Under the pieces are notes generated by a model. The model did not search any database. It saw only the letters and a list, made by a program, of their open reading frames with translations, and had not been told where the DNA came from. Source: Rosa chinensis (Eukaryota > Streptophyta > Magnoliopsida > Rosales > Rosaceae). From it: a DNA stretch of 64,000 nt. Both the position numbers and the translations under genes were made by a program. Positions 1-11,388 of this stretch are shown here, piece by piece. Each line of letters starts with the position of its first letter. Position 1 is the stretch's first letter. The stretch lies in contig NW_020126839.1 of NCBI RefSeq assembly GCF_002994745.2, forward strand, positions 1 through 64,000, read 5' to 3'.

Positions 1-1676
1 TTCCACTGCAATTGCAGTAATGCCCTCTGCTTCTCCTCCTGTGATAATAAGAATATGTAAAAGATGTACAAAAAAATAAATTCAGAAAGAACATAGGAAG
101 ATAAGTACTTTGGACTTTTGAAGATCCAAGTCCTCCTGAAGCTTCTTAATCTCATCTTCATGCTGAAGCCTCAAAGCTTTCAGTTGGGCTTCATGTTCAT
201 TCCTCATTGATGTAATTTTCTATGACAAAAGTAATCTGATTTAGTTACTTAGGCGTATAAGACCCAACTTAGTTCGAGCTTAGAGCTACATGAAGGTACA
301 AACCTCTCTCAACTCGTTTTCAGCTTGAAGTTGGATCTGCTTTAGCTCTTCACTGTGTTTAGCTTTTATACTTCGTTCCTTTTTATCATGCTCCTGCTGA
401 AGACTACTGACCTGTAAATGTGAAAGTCAATAATGTTCTACCCCAAATGTGGCACTCTAGTTAGTGTAGTTGAGAATATAATCAGAAGCATGTAACAGAA
501 ATGCCTCAGAAAAGGAGAAACTTCCCCGATCAAAACTGAGCTACGTAGAACACGCCAAGGGTTAAACTAGGATTAATTCTTTGAAAAAAGTTGCACAGCC
601 AGTAACAAATTGCAGGTAGGCTATTTAGTAGAATTATTACAGGTGCAAACAGACTTGAGTACCAAACAATTTTTTCTGCTTTTTTTTGTTTTGTCAGCTT
701 AATAATTTACAAATACTATAGACTAATGGTGAATGCTGAGGAATGAAAACTTCGTTCAATGCAATATATGTTGAGAGGTATTTAACATATGAAAAATAAT
801 TTCTCCCCTACTGAATGTAAATGTCTGATAATGTCAGAGAATATGTAGAAAAAAAAAAAAAAAATTCCGTCGTGTTGTTATATTAAACTAATGTAATTTG
901 TGCAAAAAGTGATTATCAATTTTATATTTAATAGCATGCACCACTTTCCCACACATACCAGCGCAGTATGTTCCTCCTGAACATGCATTAAGTGCTGCCC
1001 AGATTCTTCTCTGCATTCTTCAAGTTTTTTCTCACATTCTATCGCCCTTTCTCGAACAAGTTTTTCTGCCTGCAGTTTCAATTAAACGAAGATCAATTCA
1101 AGAAAATGATTTATCTCTAACATATTCCAGGAGAAGGTAAAAATGAGAAAACCTTTTGCTTTTCCATGTTAACTATCTCCAGCTTCTCCACCTCATACTT
1201 CTTCCGGATGTCATTAATTGCCCAAGTAAATTTGTCATAATGCCAATCCAAAAGTAGTTAAACAACTGTAATGTGTCCAGATGCCTAGATCATAAGAGGT
1301 CAGACCTGGTCATTCCTCTGAGATATGTCTTTCAAATGCCTTGACAGTTCTAGTTGTTTACTCTCAAGCATGAGGTCATAGTGCTTCTTATCTTCCACAA
1401 GTTTAATTTCAGCAGCAGTCAGCGATGCAAGATTCTGGAACAAAGTACAGAACTGTAAGTACGTAAAATATGGTTTTACGAACATCTCACATTTATATTG
1501 AATTACAAACCTCTGTGATCTGTTCTTCCAGATTCTTCTCTCGTTCCTTATATTGCACAATAAGTTGCTCCTTTTCCTCTAGTGTGCTATGAAGCTGGCT
1601 GACTTGTTTATTCATCAAATCTACATGCTGCTCATGTGTTTCACCTTGCTTCAGTAAACCATCTATTTGTTCCGCT
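1..1676 (-). CDS. ZYP1: ZYP1 synaptonemal complex transverse-filament protein, partial copy A (middle to C-terminal exons)
   Basis: Seven coiled-coil exons read on the minus strand: about 1511-1676, 1306-1434, 1153-1221, 959-1069, 304-411, 109-219 and 1-38. They give peptides such as [51 protein letters not shown] and [14 protein letters not shown], which follow the order of Arabidopsis ZYP1, the transverse filament that zips homologous chromosomes in meiosis. Exons are open and most junctions are GT-AG. The exception is the acceptor before [13 protein letters not shown] (near 1222), where the expected AG reads GG. The 3' end lies left of the window. The 5' side stops abruptly at about 1676 inside an exon, where the sequence departs from the copy at 57.6 kb, so the N-terminal half is absent here. 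Identity of the family is strong; whether this copy is expressed is unknown. Confidence 0.82.
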
Positions 1677-1812
1677 TTGCAGAGATGATCTATACACTAG
1701 TACCTAAAAACTTAACGGTCAAGATGTGGATATGATTTGGCTAAAATTTTGCAGAAATGATCTATACATTAGTACCTAAAAACTGAATGGTTAAGATGTG
1801 GATATGAGACCG
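1677..1812. repeat. Two-copy direct repeat of about 68 bp at the ZYP1 break
   Basis: The segment beginning TGCAGAGATGATCTATACA and ending near GTGGATATGA occurs twice head to tail with a few differences. It starts exactly where similarity to the other ZYP1 copy ends, so it marks the rearrangement junction. Confidence 0.75.
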
Positions 1813-1867
1813 AAAAGTGATCCTAAACTCCAACCTCACACACTAATTTCATAGTGGGGCCTTACTC

Positions 1868-1904
<37 letters not shown>
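1868..1904. repeat. Compound GT/TA microsatellite
   Basis: An uninterrupted run of GT dinucleotides passes directly into TA dinucleotides. It is simple sequence with no associated gene. Confidence 0.9.
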
Positions 1905-1905
<1 letters not shown>

Positions 1906-2229
1906 AGAAAATGTAGGTTCAAATGCCGTAAGTATATATGGGAAAATTCTAAGGTGCTGGGTTGTTTGCTATAGAACCATTTTTTTGAATATTTTAGACC
2001 GTTGGATTAAAAATATATCCAATGGCCTTGAATATTTAAAAGGTTGGTAACCTATTTACCCCTTAACCAAATCATTAGTAATTAATTATAGAATATTTTT
2101 CTCTAAAAATAAAAAAGTAATGAGTCTTTTATTACTAATTAAGTACATCATTAGTACTTTCCTTAATCAATTATAACTGAGGTCTACTTTGAGTAATTTA
2201 TCATTAAATCAAATAATTACTTATATGAT

Positions 2230-3560
2230 GACAATATACTACCTTATAGATGTGGAAATTTAATTATATTATGGTACTTATTCCACATATGATCATATTT
2301 ACAAAAAGAATGGGAGAAATGACGAAAAATGTTGTAAAAAATGTCCTTTTTTGGTAATTACAAGGTCTAGGACTACATTTACAAGTTTATGAATCATTTT
2401 ATAAAATTAAAAACGAATGTGTTTTTAGGGTGGTAAATCTTCTTATTTTAGACTAAATAGAGCATGTGTCCTCATTCACGTAATAGAGATCTCAACTGTG
2501 TAATTGGGTGATACCTTGTGTACTGTTCCTCATTGAGAAAATAATTACATCACTGACAGCGATTATTATGAATATAAGGATAAATGATCAAAAATATTGT
2601 AATAAATGTCTTGTTTGTGGTAATTACAAGGCCTAAGACAAAATATACCAGTTTATGAACTATTTTACAAAATTGACAACAAATGTGTTGTATAAGTGGT
2701 AAATCTTCTTATTTCATACCAAATAGAGCATTTCTCCTCATTCACGTAATAGAGGTCTCGAATGTGTAATTGGGTGGTACCTTGTGTAATCTTCCTCATT
2801 AAGAAAATAATTACGTCTTCGACAATGCTTATTACAAATATAAGGACAAATGATCAAAAATATTGTAATAAATGTCCTGTCTGTGGTAATTACAAGGTCT
2901 AAGACAACATATACTAATTTATGAACTATTTTACAAAATTGAAGACAAATGTGTTGTACAAGTGGTAAATCTTCGTATTTCATACCAAATAGAGCATGTT
3001 CCCTCATTCACGTAATATAGTTCTCGAATGTGTAATTGGGTGGTATCTTGTGTAATCTTTCTCATTGAGAAAATAATTACATCTCTGACAACACTTATTA
3101 CGAATATTAGGACAAATGATTAAAAATATTGTAATAAATGTCATGTTTGTGGTAATTACAAGGTCTAAGACAACATCTACTAATTTATTAACCATTTTAT
3201 AAAATTCACGACAAATGTGTTGTATAAGCGGTTAATCTTCATATTTATACCAAATAGAGCATGTGTTCTCATTCACATAATATAGTTCTCGATTGTGTAA
3301 TTGGGGTAAACATTTTCGTATTTACTCCATTTAGGACAATATTTACAGGTATATAGACAATATTACAAATTGATGACAAATGTGTTATTAAATTGGTAAT
3401 ATTTTTTTTTTTAAATTGCCATGTGTCAAAATTTGAATGGGTAACCTGATGACCAATTCATCAGGCTACCATTATATTAAATTGTTATATATTAAAAAAA
3501 TAAAAATAAAAGGTATGGGATACGGGAGGGTATTGTAGCCTGTCTCAGTATATATTGAGA
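2230..3560. repeat. Satellite-like tandem array 1 (about 265-bp units) with conserved tail
   Basis: The anchor ATTACAAGGTCTAAGAC or close variants occur near 2358, 2622, 2890 and 3156, giving a period of about 265 bp. Each unit also carries TCCTCATTCACGTAATA and GAGAAAATAATTACATC. The array ends in a tail that includes an inverted repeat (GGTAACCTGATGA, five-base loop, near-complementary arm) at about 3450-3475 and the string TAGCCTGTCTC near 3540. The same units and tail recur at 22.1-24.35 kb, so this is one dispersed family, probably a non-autonomous transposon with internal tandem repeats. The short apparent ORFs here are repeat artefacts. Confidence 0.85.
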
Positions 3561-3683
3561 GGACTAATCAAGCAATTTGTTTGATAGAAAAGACGAACTC
3601 ATAGCCAATACACAAACACTGTGTGTCTTTCTAATAATGTGCCTAGAAAAAGTGCTTGACGCATGCTTTATATAAGAAATCGA

Positions 3684-4036
3684 TCAGTTACTTTCTGATG
3701 AATAGTTGAGTAATTCCTTCAATTTGTTCCATCCATTGCTGTGATTTTCTCTTTCACGCCATGCTGTTTGTAAGGTAGTAGCTGCCATACGCTCCAATGG
3801 AGAATGCTTTAGGTCAGGCAGGTTCAGAATAAAATGCAACCAGAATTTTGAGACAACTCTCCTAAGATTGCTGGCATTGATAGCAAATGCTTCTACATAC
3901 TCTAGTTTGGGACATGACAGTTTTGGGAAGACAGGCAAATCAGATATGGAGGCTAATACGAATGCCCAATCTAAAAGTTCATCTCCAAAGAAATCAACTT
4001 TCTGAAGGCACTTAATGATTGAGGAATTGCTTATAG
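3684..4036 (-). pseudogene. LRR-region fragment of an NLR-type disease-resistance gene, 3' part
   Basis: An open frame on the minus strand runs from the copia insertion site into a stop near 3684. Peptides such as CLQKVDFFGDELLDWAF, LPVFPKLSCPKLEYVEA and FILNLPDLKHSPLERM resemble the irregular leucine-rich repeats near the C terminus of plant NB-LRR proteins. The frame is cut at 4036 by the copia element with TSD TATAG, and sequence that could continue it lies beyond 25,294. No NB-ARC motif is present, so it is a fragment. The family call rests on LRR-like spacing only and is moderate. Confidence 0.5.
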
Positions 4037-4215
4037 AGTAGAAAATAATACTTCAATTCAGGGTTAATTCGATGATTCTATTCATCTCACAATGAGGGTA
4101 TATATATACAAGTACAAAGGAGTAGTCTAACCCTAATAGGAAAAAACTTTCCATAATTACAGGATATCCTAATTAAATAAAATCTAATTACATACAGATT
4201 TACAGCGATTCTACA
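4037..4215 (-). repeat. Copia A 3' LTR (intact copy)
   Basis: This is the unbroken LTR. Its segment ATAATTACAGGATATCC near 4157 is the empty site that proves where the CACTA element entered the sister LTR: there the same sequence is split after ACA. Confidence 0.9.
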
Positions 4216-4329
4216 CTCTCCCTCAAGTTGGTGCATAAATGTCTATCATGCCTAACTTGTCAACTGAGCTGTCAAATACCTTCCTAGACACTCATTTAGT
4301 AAGAACATCAGCTAATTGCTCATCTGAGT

Positions 4330-7300
4330 TTACAAATGGAAAGCGAATAACCTTTCTATCAAGATTTTCTTTAATAAAATGACGGTCAACCTCCACATGT
4401 TTGTTCTATCATGCTGAACTGGATTATGTGCAATCTCAATGGCAGCTGTATTATCACAATGCAAATCCATAGGCTTTTTAAGCTTGTAACCCAGGTCTTT
4501 CAAGACATTACGAATCCATAACATTTCACAGACTCCGTGTGCCATACCTCGAACTCAGCTTCTGCACTTGATCTGGCAACAACTTTCTGCTTTTTGCTAC
4601 GCCAAGTGAAAGGTTCCCTCCAACAAAAGTGAATACCCAGATGTAGAACGTCTGTCAGTTTTATCACCAGCCCAATCTGCATCTGTATACCCAACAACTT
4701 CCAATTCATCTTTTTTCTGAAACAGTAACCCTACCTCAAAATACGAAAGACTGCATCCATATGCTCTTCACTAGGACAATGCATAAATTGACTAACAACA
4801 CTCACAGCATAAGCAATATCAGGTCTAGTATGTGAAAGATAAATCAACCTTCCTACAAGACGTTGATACCTCCCTTTATCAGTTGGAACTTGATCAGGAT
4901 AGATAGCAAGTCCGTGATTCATCTCAATGGGTGTCTCGATGGGTCTGCAGTCCAACATCCCCGTTTCAGCAAGTAAATCAAGAACATATTTCCTCTGTGA
5001 AATGAAATCCCCTTCTTAGACCTTGCAACTTCAATACCCAAAAAATACTTCAGTTGTCCCAGATCCTTCATTTCAAACTCCTGACAAATACTTTTGCAAT
5101 TCATTTATCTCTTTCGGATCATCCCCTGTAACAATCATGTCATCAACACACAATAAGAGCGTAACTTACCATTCTTGCGCTTGATGAACAAGGTATGGTC
5201 AGAATTGCTCTGTCTGTATCCAAAGGCTTTCATGGACTTTGAAAATCTTCCAAACCAAGCTCTTGGAGACTGCTTCAGGCCATACAAAGACTTCTTCAAT
5301 TTACACACCTTGACAATGTCACTTGGGTAATTCTTAACACCTGGGGGTACATCCATGTATACTTCTTCCTCCAAATTCCCATTAAGAAACGCATTCTTCA
5401 CATCAAATTGGTGCAAGGGCCAATCTTTGTTTGCTGCAAGTGAGATTAGAATCCGGACAGTATTAATCTTTGCCACAGGTGCAAAAGTCTCCTCATAATC
5501 AATCCCATAGCATTGTGTATATCCTTTGGCAACCAACCTCGCCTTGTATCTATTAATAGTTCCATCTACATTAAGCTTCACAGTAAATACCCAACGGCAT
5601 CCTACAGTCTTCTTTCCAACCGGCATAGGTACTAGCTCCCATGTTGCATTTTTGAAGAGCTTCCAATTCTTCATTCATCTCCTTTGTCCATTTTGGATCC
5701 ATCAATGCATCCTGCACGTTACTAGGAATAGATACAGTAGATAATTGATCAACAACAAGTGCATGTGACCCAGAAATCCTATGGTTAGACATAAAATTAG
5801 CTATAGGTATTTAGCTTTGGTTTTGATATCTGGTTCATATTGTTTCTTAGGAATTCCCTTGGTAACCCTTTGTGATTTCCTAGGTTTGACACTCTAACCC
5901 AGAAGACTCATTAAAGTTTAGGGGTACCTGAGGTGGATCATTCTGACAGGGATCTTCAGTTGGTGATGCAGAAGGGGGAATATCTTGTGTGTGAGCTTCA
6001 TATACGTCTTGATTTTGATTCAAACTATCCAGAAAAGTCGTCTCTTCTGTCTCGGAATTCACAACACTCTGTTCGGCAATTACATTTTCTGTTTCGGAAT
6101 TCGCAACACTTCGTTTGGAGTCGCATTTTCTATTTCGGAATTCGCAACACTTCATTTGGCAGTCGCATTATCTGTTTCGAATTCACAATGCTCTGTTCGG
6201 CAACTGCATTTTCTGTTTCCGAATTTCTACCTTCAAATCTATCCTCCAAATTTTCCAAGTCTTCAAAGACATCAAAATCAATAATAGAACGAGGATTCCC
6301 TTCACAACCTCTCTCCCCCTGAAGGGAAGACTGAGAAGCTCCCCTGAGTAATAAGGCTCGGATTCACGAAAAGGAACATCAAGAGAGACATGTATAGTGC
6401 CAGTAAGAGGATCATAACATCGATAACCCTTCTGGAAGTCAGCATAACCAACAAAGATACACTTACGGGCACGGGGATCAAGCTTGCTGCGTTGAGGCTT
6501 GGGAATATGAACATAGGCTGTGCACCCAAACACCGGGGCTCCAAATTAGTCATAGAAGGGATGGTCAAAAGTGCATGAAGCTTCTGATGAGGATTCTGAA
6601 ACTCAATCACCCGTGTAGGAGTACGGTTGATAAGATATGCTGCTGATTTTACTGCTTCTCCCCAATAGGACCGAGGTACATTCATGCCAAACAAGGAAGC
6701 ACGAATAACTTCCATCAACTGCCTGTTCTTCCGTTCTGCTAAACCATTTGTTGAGAGTATAAGAATTGGAGGTTTGATGACGAATTCCATTGACCTGCAA
6801 AACTCAATCATAGGGCCATTCACAAACTCTCCACCATTGTCAGACTGAAACACTCTGATGGATTGTTGATACTGAGTTGCCACATTTTGTGAAATTCTGT
6901 AAACATGCCAAATACATCACTCTTATTCTTCAGTAATGACACCCATGTCATGCGAGTGCAATCATCAATAAACATTACAAAATACCGAGCTCCAGAAAGA
7001 GAAGGAATTTTCACAGGACCCAGACATCAGAGTGAATCTTCATAAAAGGAACATGACTTTTATTAAGACTTGGTGAATATGAAATACGATGACTCTTGGC
7101 CAGTTCACAAATGTCACAGTGGAAATCCAACTCACTAACAACTGAAAACAAATGAGGTTGCAGCTTCTTAAGATAACGAAAGGATAGATGACCTAAACGG
7201 TGATGCCATAACCATACAGCTTCCTTCACATTCTCTACCCCGTTGATCTGATTAGCTTGTCCCAAAAGATGCTTCTGCTTCTTTCCAGTCTCTGTCAATC

Positions 7301-7900
7301 CAGATAGTATATTTCCCCCTTCTAACACCATAACCAAGAATCGTCTAGTCAGAATGTCTTGAAACACACAGAAAGATGGATAGAAGGTCACAATACATGC
7401 AAGAGCTAAAATAATTTGACCAACAGACAGAAGATTATAAGCTAGTGATGGAACAACTAAGACAGATTCAAGGGTTAAGGTATCAGATAAAGCAATAGAA
7501 CCTTCTCCGGTGACGGAGTTGAGTACCATCAGCAGTAGAGACAACGTTTTGAGGGGAACGTCTAAGGTTTTTCACAAGAGTACTTGGGTCATTGGTCATA
7601 TGGTCAGATGCACTTGTATCAATTATCCATGTACTATTAAAAGTAACCTTACCCTTCATACCTGACTGTGCTACATTAGCAGAGGCATGGTCTAGGTAAA
7701 TTCCTCTGTAGTAGCAACAGTAGCCTTGCCCAGATTCTTTCGCGGTTTCTTGGAGAAGTCCTACCAATCAGGGTAACCAATCACTTCATAACACCGTCCT
7801 TGCTATGACCTAATTCCCCACAGATAATGCACCTTTTGTTTGCATATGGATTTGTTTACCTAGAGAACGGCGTGGAGAAGTCCTGAGAAGCCTGGAGGAG
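4330..7900 (-). pseudogene. Copia A pol remnant: zinc knuckle, protease, integrase, reverse transcriptase, RNase H
   Basis: Minus-strand domains appear in copia order across several frames. There is a CCHC-like knuckle remnant near 7830 (CIICGELGHSKDG) and a protease motif DTSASDHMTND near 7600, where DTGA would be usual. The pre-integrase region has WHHRLGHLSFRYL. The integrase core includes HSDVW, a QSDNGGEFVN motif near 6840, and the FGCTAYVHIPKPQRSKLDP region. Reverse transcriptase has [36 protein letters not shown] and [13 protein letters not shown]. The active-site box reads CVDD with a frameshift beside it. RNase H shows [10 protein letters not shown] and [14 protein letters not shown]. 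At least four frameshifts and a large gag deletion make it non-autonomous. Confidence 0.88.
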
Positions 7901-8349
7901 GACCCTGTTTGCGTTGAGCCATAACAGAAAATCGGTAGTCACCGAATGCCCCATAGCTTGCTTCTCTGATTGCATCATTAAGGAATTCATGATTTTTGCA
8001 GGATTGATTTTCAAGGGTTTCAAGATGGATATGAATGTTTTGAAAAAAAAAAAGTTTTTTTTTCTTTTTCCAAAAAAGGTAGGGTGATGGTGGTTTGAAA
8101 TTCAGGATGGTTTGATTTCAACGGTGGTGGTACGCAGCGGTTTGTGATGTTCTTCGGGATTCAGGATTCAAAGGACGCAGCGCAAGTTCAAAGATTGAAC
8201 CTGCTTTGATACCAAGTAGAAAATAATACTTCAATTCAGGGTTAATTCGATGATTCTATTCATCCCACAATGAGGGTATATATACAAGTACAAAGGAGTA
8301 GTCTAACTCTAATAGGAAACAATCTTTCCATAATTACACACTACCAGAA

Positions 8350-8790
8350 AAATGGTCATTTACGGCCCACAATGAGCGCCGTAAATGACAAATTACAGCA
8401 CACAAAACGCGCCGTAAATGGACATGCCGTAAAAGACAAACCTCTTTTACGGCGTGTTTCCAGATTGCCGTAAAAGACCCCACGAGCGCGCCGTGAAAGA
8501 TATAAAAGAGCGCCGTAAAAGGGTTTCAAAAATTCTTAATTTCGATTTTGAAACATTAAAGCGCGCCGTAAATAACCAATAAGTGCGCCGTAATTGATCA
8601 CATAAGCACGCTGTAAGAGAGAAAAAATGAGCGCTGTAAAAGAGTTTTAAAATTTTTTTTTTTCAATTTTCAAATTGGAAAGCACGCCGTAAGTGATATC
8701 TAAAGCACGCCGTAATTAATTAACAAGCTTGTTGTGATTGATTAACAAGCACGCCGTAAATGTGGTCGTAAGGATATATTTAAGACGCGT
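8350..8790. promoter_or_regulatory. Left subterminal motif array of CACTA 1
   Basis: About a dozen copies of GCGCCGTAAA, CACGCCGTAAG or slight variants in either orientation are spaced by 15-40 bp. Such arrays are the transposase-binding ends of CACTA elements; the function here is inferred from the family. Confidence 0.8.
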
Positions 8791-9107
8791 AACATTTGCA
8801 CTGATTTTTTTTTTTCCCTGTAAATGTTGTGATACCATTTCAAAATCGAAATAAATCTATACAATTTATTGAGATAAAAAGAGAGATTACAAACTGCAAG
8901 TATCACATTAGAAAATGTAAATTATACATTTATATGCCAACAACAATTGAGTATTGTACAAAAACAACTTAACTAAACCAACATATCATCACCATGCTAA
9001 AATCTAAAACATTATCAGTTCCTTTGTAATAATCTTCTGCATTCACTTAAAACCTTCATAATTAAGTTCCAAGTAGTTGTAGTTATCCATATTCTGTTTT
9101 AGGGTAC

Positions 9108-9652
9108 CTCAGCCAACATGTATGACAAATAAGCCATAAGCATCATGAGAGCAACTTCACGATCTGTAGAATGCCTGTTGCCAAGAGAATCATAAATTCA
9201 TAATGTCAGGGAAATTGGTTAAGTATAGTTCCACAGTACAAGTCTTTCCATCTAATTGCTATTCAAATTTGCTAACTACGCAGATGGTCATAATTTAATA
9301 AACTTAGCTTTTGCTTAACTTTATAATAAGCGCAGGAACACATATGCCATTATAATTTTAGCAGATTTTAATCTTGCTGATGTCAAGTAAAAACCAGAAA
9401 CTAAGTGCATACGCTGAGCTTAATTATCTTCTATAAATTCATTTTCTTCCTATTCTTTGTATATGTATTTCTATTACAATAAAAAATCTATCTCATTCAC
9501 TGGACCATAAGTGACTACTAGTCCTGGAATATATATTGTTTATACATACAGAAATGAATGCAGCACCAAATAATGGGTCAACATTCCAGAAGTGTTCCCT
9601 CATACCTTCCAAAGTAGAGTGTTTTTATGATATAAGCGCTTATAAGACCAGC
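9108..9652 (-). pseudogene. Captured two-exon fragment of a vacuolar Na+/H+ antiporter (NHX1-type)
   Basis: Two minus-strand exons, 9606-9652 and 9108-9174, have consensus GT/AG borders. Spliced they read LISAYIIKTLYFG, an R made across the junction, then HSTDREVALMMLMAYLSY. This is the conserved membrane segment of plant NHX-type cation/proton exchangers, and the codon split at the junction (AG plus G) is exactly in phase. Only about 38 residues of a protein of some 540 remain, without promoter or other exons, inside the CACTA element. It is therefore transduplicated sequence, not a working gene. Confidence 0.85.
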
Positions 9653-10048
9653 CTGAAACATAGTAACGAAGCAAGTTAGAACATCCCAAACTTAGTAACA
9701 AGCGCTCAATTTTCTCCCAATCATATAATTACAGATTAAGCATATGCATATTGCACATATGTGAAGGTTCATGGTATTTATTCTAACATATTATCAATCC
9801 AAACCATCTTTTATGCAAAATCCACCAAATTAATAATCCAGACAGAAAGTGAAAATATGATGGCATAAAGTCTTTTAAAAGAACATTTTCTTAGGAATAA
9901 CACAGTTTTTGTTATCCAGGCTATATTATTAGTCATTTTGTGTTATGTAGGGCAGTTACTTCAATCAGTAATATAACCTTGATAATCTTCACCATGGTAA
10001 AATAGCAGACTAGTAGAAACCAAGCACCCACATAGAACAATTACTTAC

Positions 10049-10257
10049 CTGCAGTGTCCCATAATCCAAAGGTTAACTGTGCTTCCATCCACCACCACAT
10101 TAGCAATTAAAAAATATGTCATAAATCAATGAAACAAACTTGACTGATTAGTTATATATGAATCATGATGAAATTAACACCATGCTTCTTACAGTGGGGA
10201 AGGTAATGTTGGTATAAGAGATCAGCATGCAAGTTTTTCCAACAGCTCCATCACAAC
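10049..10257 (-). pseudogene. Captured fragment of a ROP/RAC small GTPase gene
   Basis: Exon-like piece 10193-10257 reads DGAVGKTCMLISYT followed by FPT, the P-loop of plant ROP GTPases, and ends at a GT donor. Piece 10049-10104 reads NVVVDGSTVNL and, after an extra base, the GLWDTAG box, again ending at a good GT donor. The intervening switch I segment (DYVPTVFDNFSA in the family) is missing. The fragment lies on the same strand as the NHX and NOP2 pieces but comes from an unrelated gene. It cannot encode a functional GTPase. Confidence 0.85.
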
Positions 10258-10365
10258 ATTAAAGAAGCAATCAGTCACCTCTACTAAAGCTCCAATCAAA
10301 AAGTCATTGTAGCCATAGTATGAGCCCAAACATATAATACATAAACTAGTGGAGGTACAACTTAC

Positions 10366-10640
10366 TCTCTTTTAACCTCCCCTGAAGGTGTGAAAGATCA
10401 GGAGGTTGATGCGCCTCTTGTTCTAGTTCCTATATCATTAGGAAAAAGACGTTGAAAATTTAAGCAGGAACGAAAACTAGATACTTATCAATTAATATTC
10501 CAGTAAGTCATGTGAAAGAAGCAAACCTGGTCAGTTGGTAATCTGAACTCATCAGATTCATCCTTAATATTTAATTCCAGTTCCTCTCTACCTTCTTCTT
10601 GGGCTTCTTTGGAATTTTAGCGGTGAAAGGCTCCTTCTTT
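10366..10640 (-). pseudogene. Captured fragment of a NOP2/OLI2-type 25S rRNA cytosine methyltransferase gene
   Basis: Exons 10527 to about 10640 and 10366-10429 join in phase to read EELELNIKDESDEFRLPT, then DQ, then ELEQEAHQPPDLSHLQGRLK. This matches the acidic stretch and the DEFRLPT/ELEEEA..PPDL block just before the catalytic domain of nucleolar NOP2 proteins. Splice borders are GT/AG. The catalytic SAM-binding domain is absent. The sequence upstream to about 10920 has a serine-rich open frame of unknown origin that may be 5' sequence captured with it. Confidence 0.72.
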
Positions 10641-10935
10641 TGCTTCGTCTTGAGCAAAATTCAACAAAACCATTACAAAATCACCACAAACAAGATAAAT
10701 AAAGCTTCAGAATCCGAATTAAAAAGAACCGCAAGCACAAAGTTTTGAAAAGTCAAACCTAAAAGAGTAGGAGAGGGTTGGAGAAAGCACCGGACGGCAT
10801 AGAAACAAGAGGCGTGTCTCCTCGATCGTTGAGGCGTCGATGGCCGTTTCTACACTCGATGGTGACGAACTAACGGTGGTAACTCGGCTCTTACTTTTCA
10901 ATCGATCTGTATCACATGAACATCTCGACTACTTT

Positions 10936-10959
10936 CTGGGGGTACCGTAGCCTGTCTCG
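10936..10959 (+). other. Junction carrying the satellite-family tail motif
   Basis: CTGGGGGTACCGTAGCCTGT followed by CTCG here is identical to the end of satellite array 2 near 24,332 and similar to that of array 1 near 3,535. Here no satellite precedes it, and the TIR-coding sequence begins immediately after. It looks like the scar of an element end at a capture junction. Confidence 0.6.
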
Positions 10960-11316
10960 TCTTTCTTGATGACAATGAACTTAGAAGAGGGGAAAATATA
11001 ACTGTGGAACTGGCGCGGGCAATCCAAGGATCGAGGATCTCTGTAATTGTCTTCTCGAGGTGGTATGCGGATTCTAGTTGGTGTCTTGAGGAGCTGGTAA
11101 AGATCATGGAGTGTAGAAGCACACTGGGGCAAATAGTCTTCCCAGTGTTCTTTGATGTTGATCCTTCAGATGTCAGGAAACAGAGTGGTACTTTTGCAGA
11201 GGCACTTGATCAGAAACATAAAGATATAGATGAAGATAAGGTGCAAAGTTGGAGAGCTGCTCTCACAGAAGCTGCAGATTTGTCTGGCTGGGATCTTCAA
11301 AACACTTCCGATGGGT
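10959..11316 (+). pseudogene. TIR-domain exon of a TNL resistance gene, 5'-truncated
   Basis: Plus-strand open frame with FLDDNELRRGENITVELA, SRISVIVFS, SSWCLEELVKIMEC, FPVFFDVDPSDVRKQSGTFA and the tail AALTEAADLSGWDLQN. These are TIR boxes 2 and 3 and the typical end of exon 1 of TIR-NB-ARC-LRR genes, followed by a GT donor after GATGG. The start methionine, the YDVFLSFRG box and the catalytic glutamate region are partly or wholly missing, because the exon is cut by the tail-motif junction. No NB-ARC exon follows. The downstream intron-like sequence hosts copia B. Confidence 0.88.
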
Positions 11317-11388
11317 AATATTTGCTAATTAATCTTCTTTTACTTATTGCTATTGCGTGTCCACATGATATATCATCTTTTCTTTGTT

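Noticed and set aside
2738..3195. Open frames of 63-89 codons in array 1
   Set aside because: Repeated translations of the satellite unit with no independent coding evidence.
5933..6351. Plus-strand frames opposite the copia A integrase-RT linker
   Set aside because: They overlap low-complexity repeats on the strand opposite the pol remnant and have no domain.
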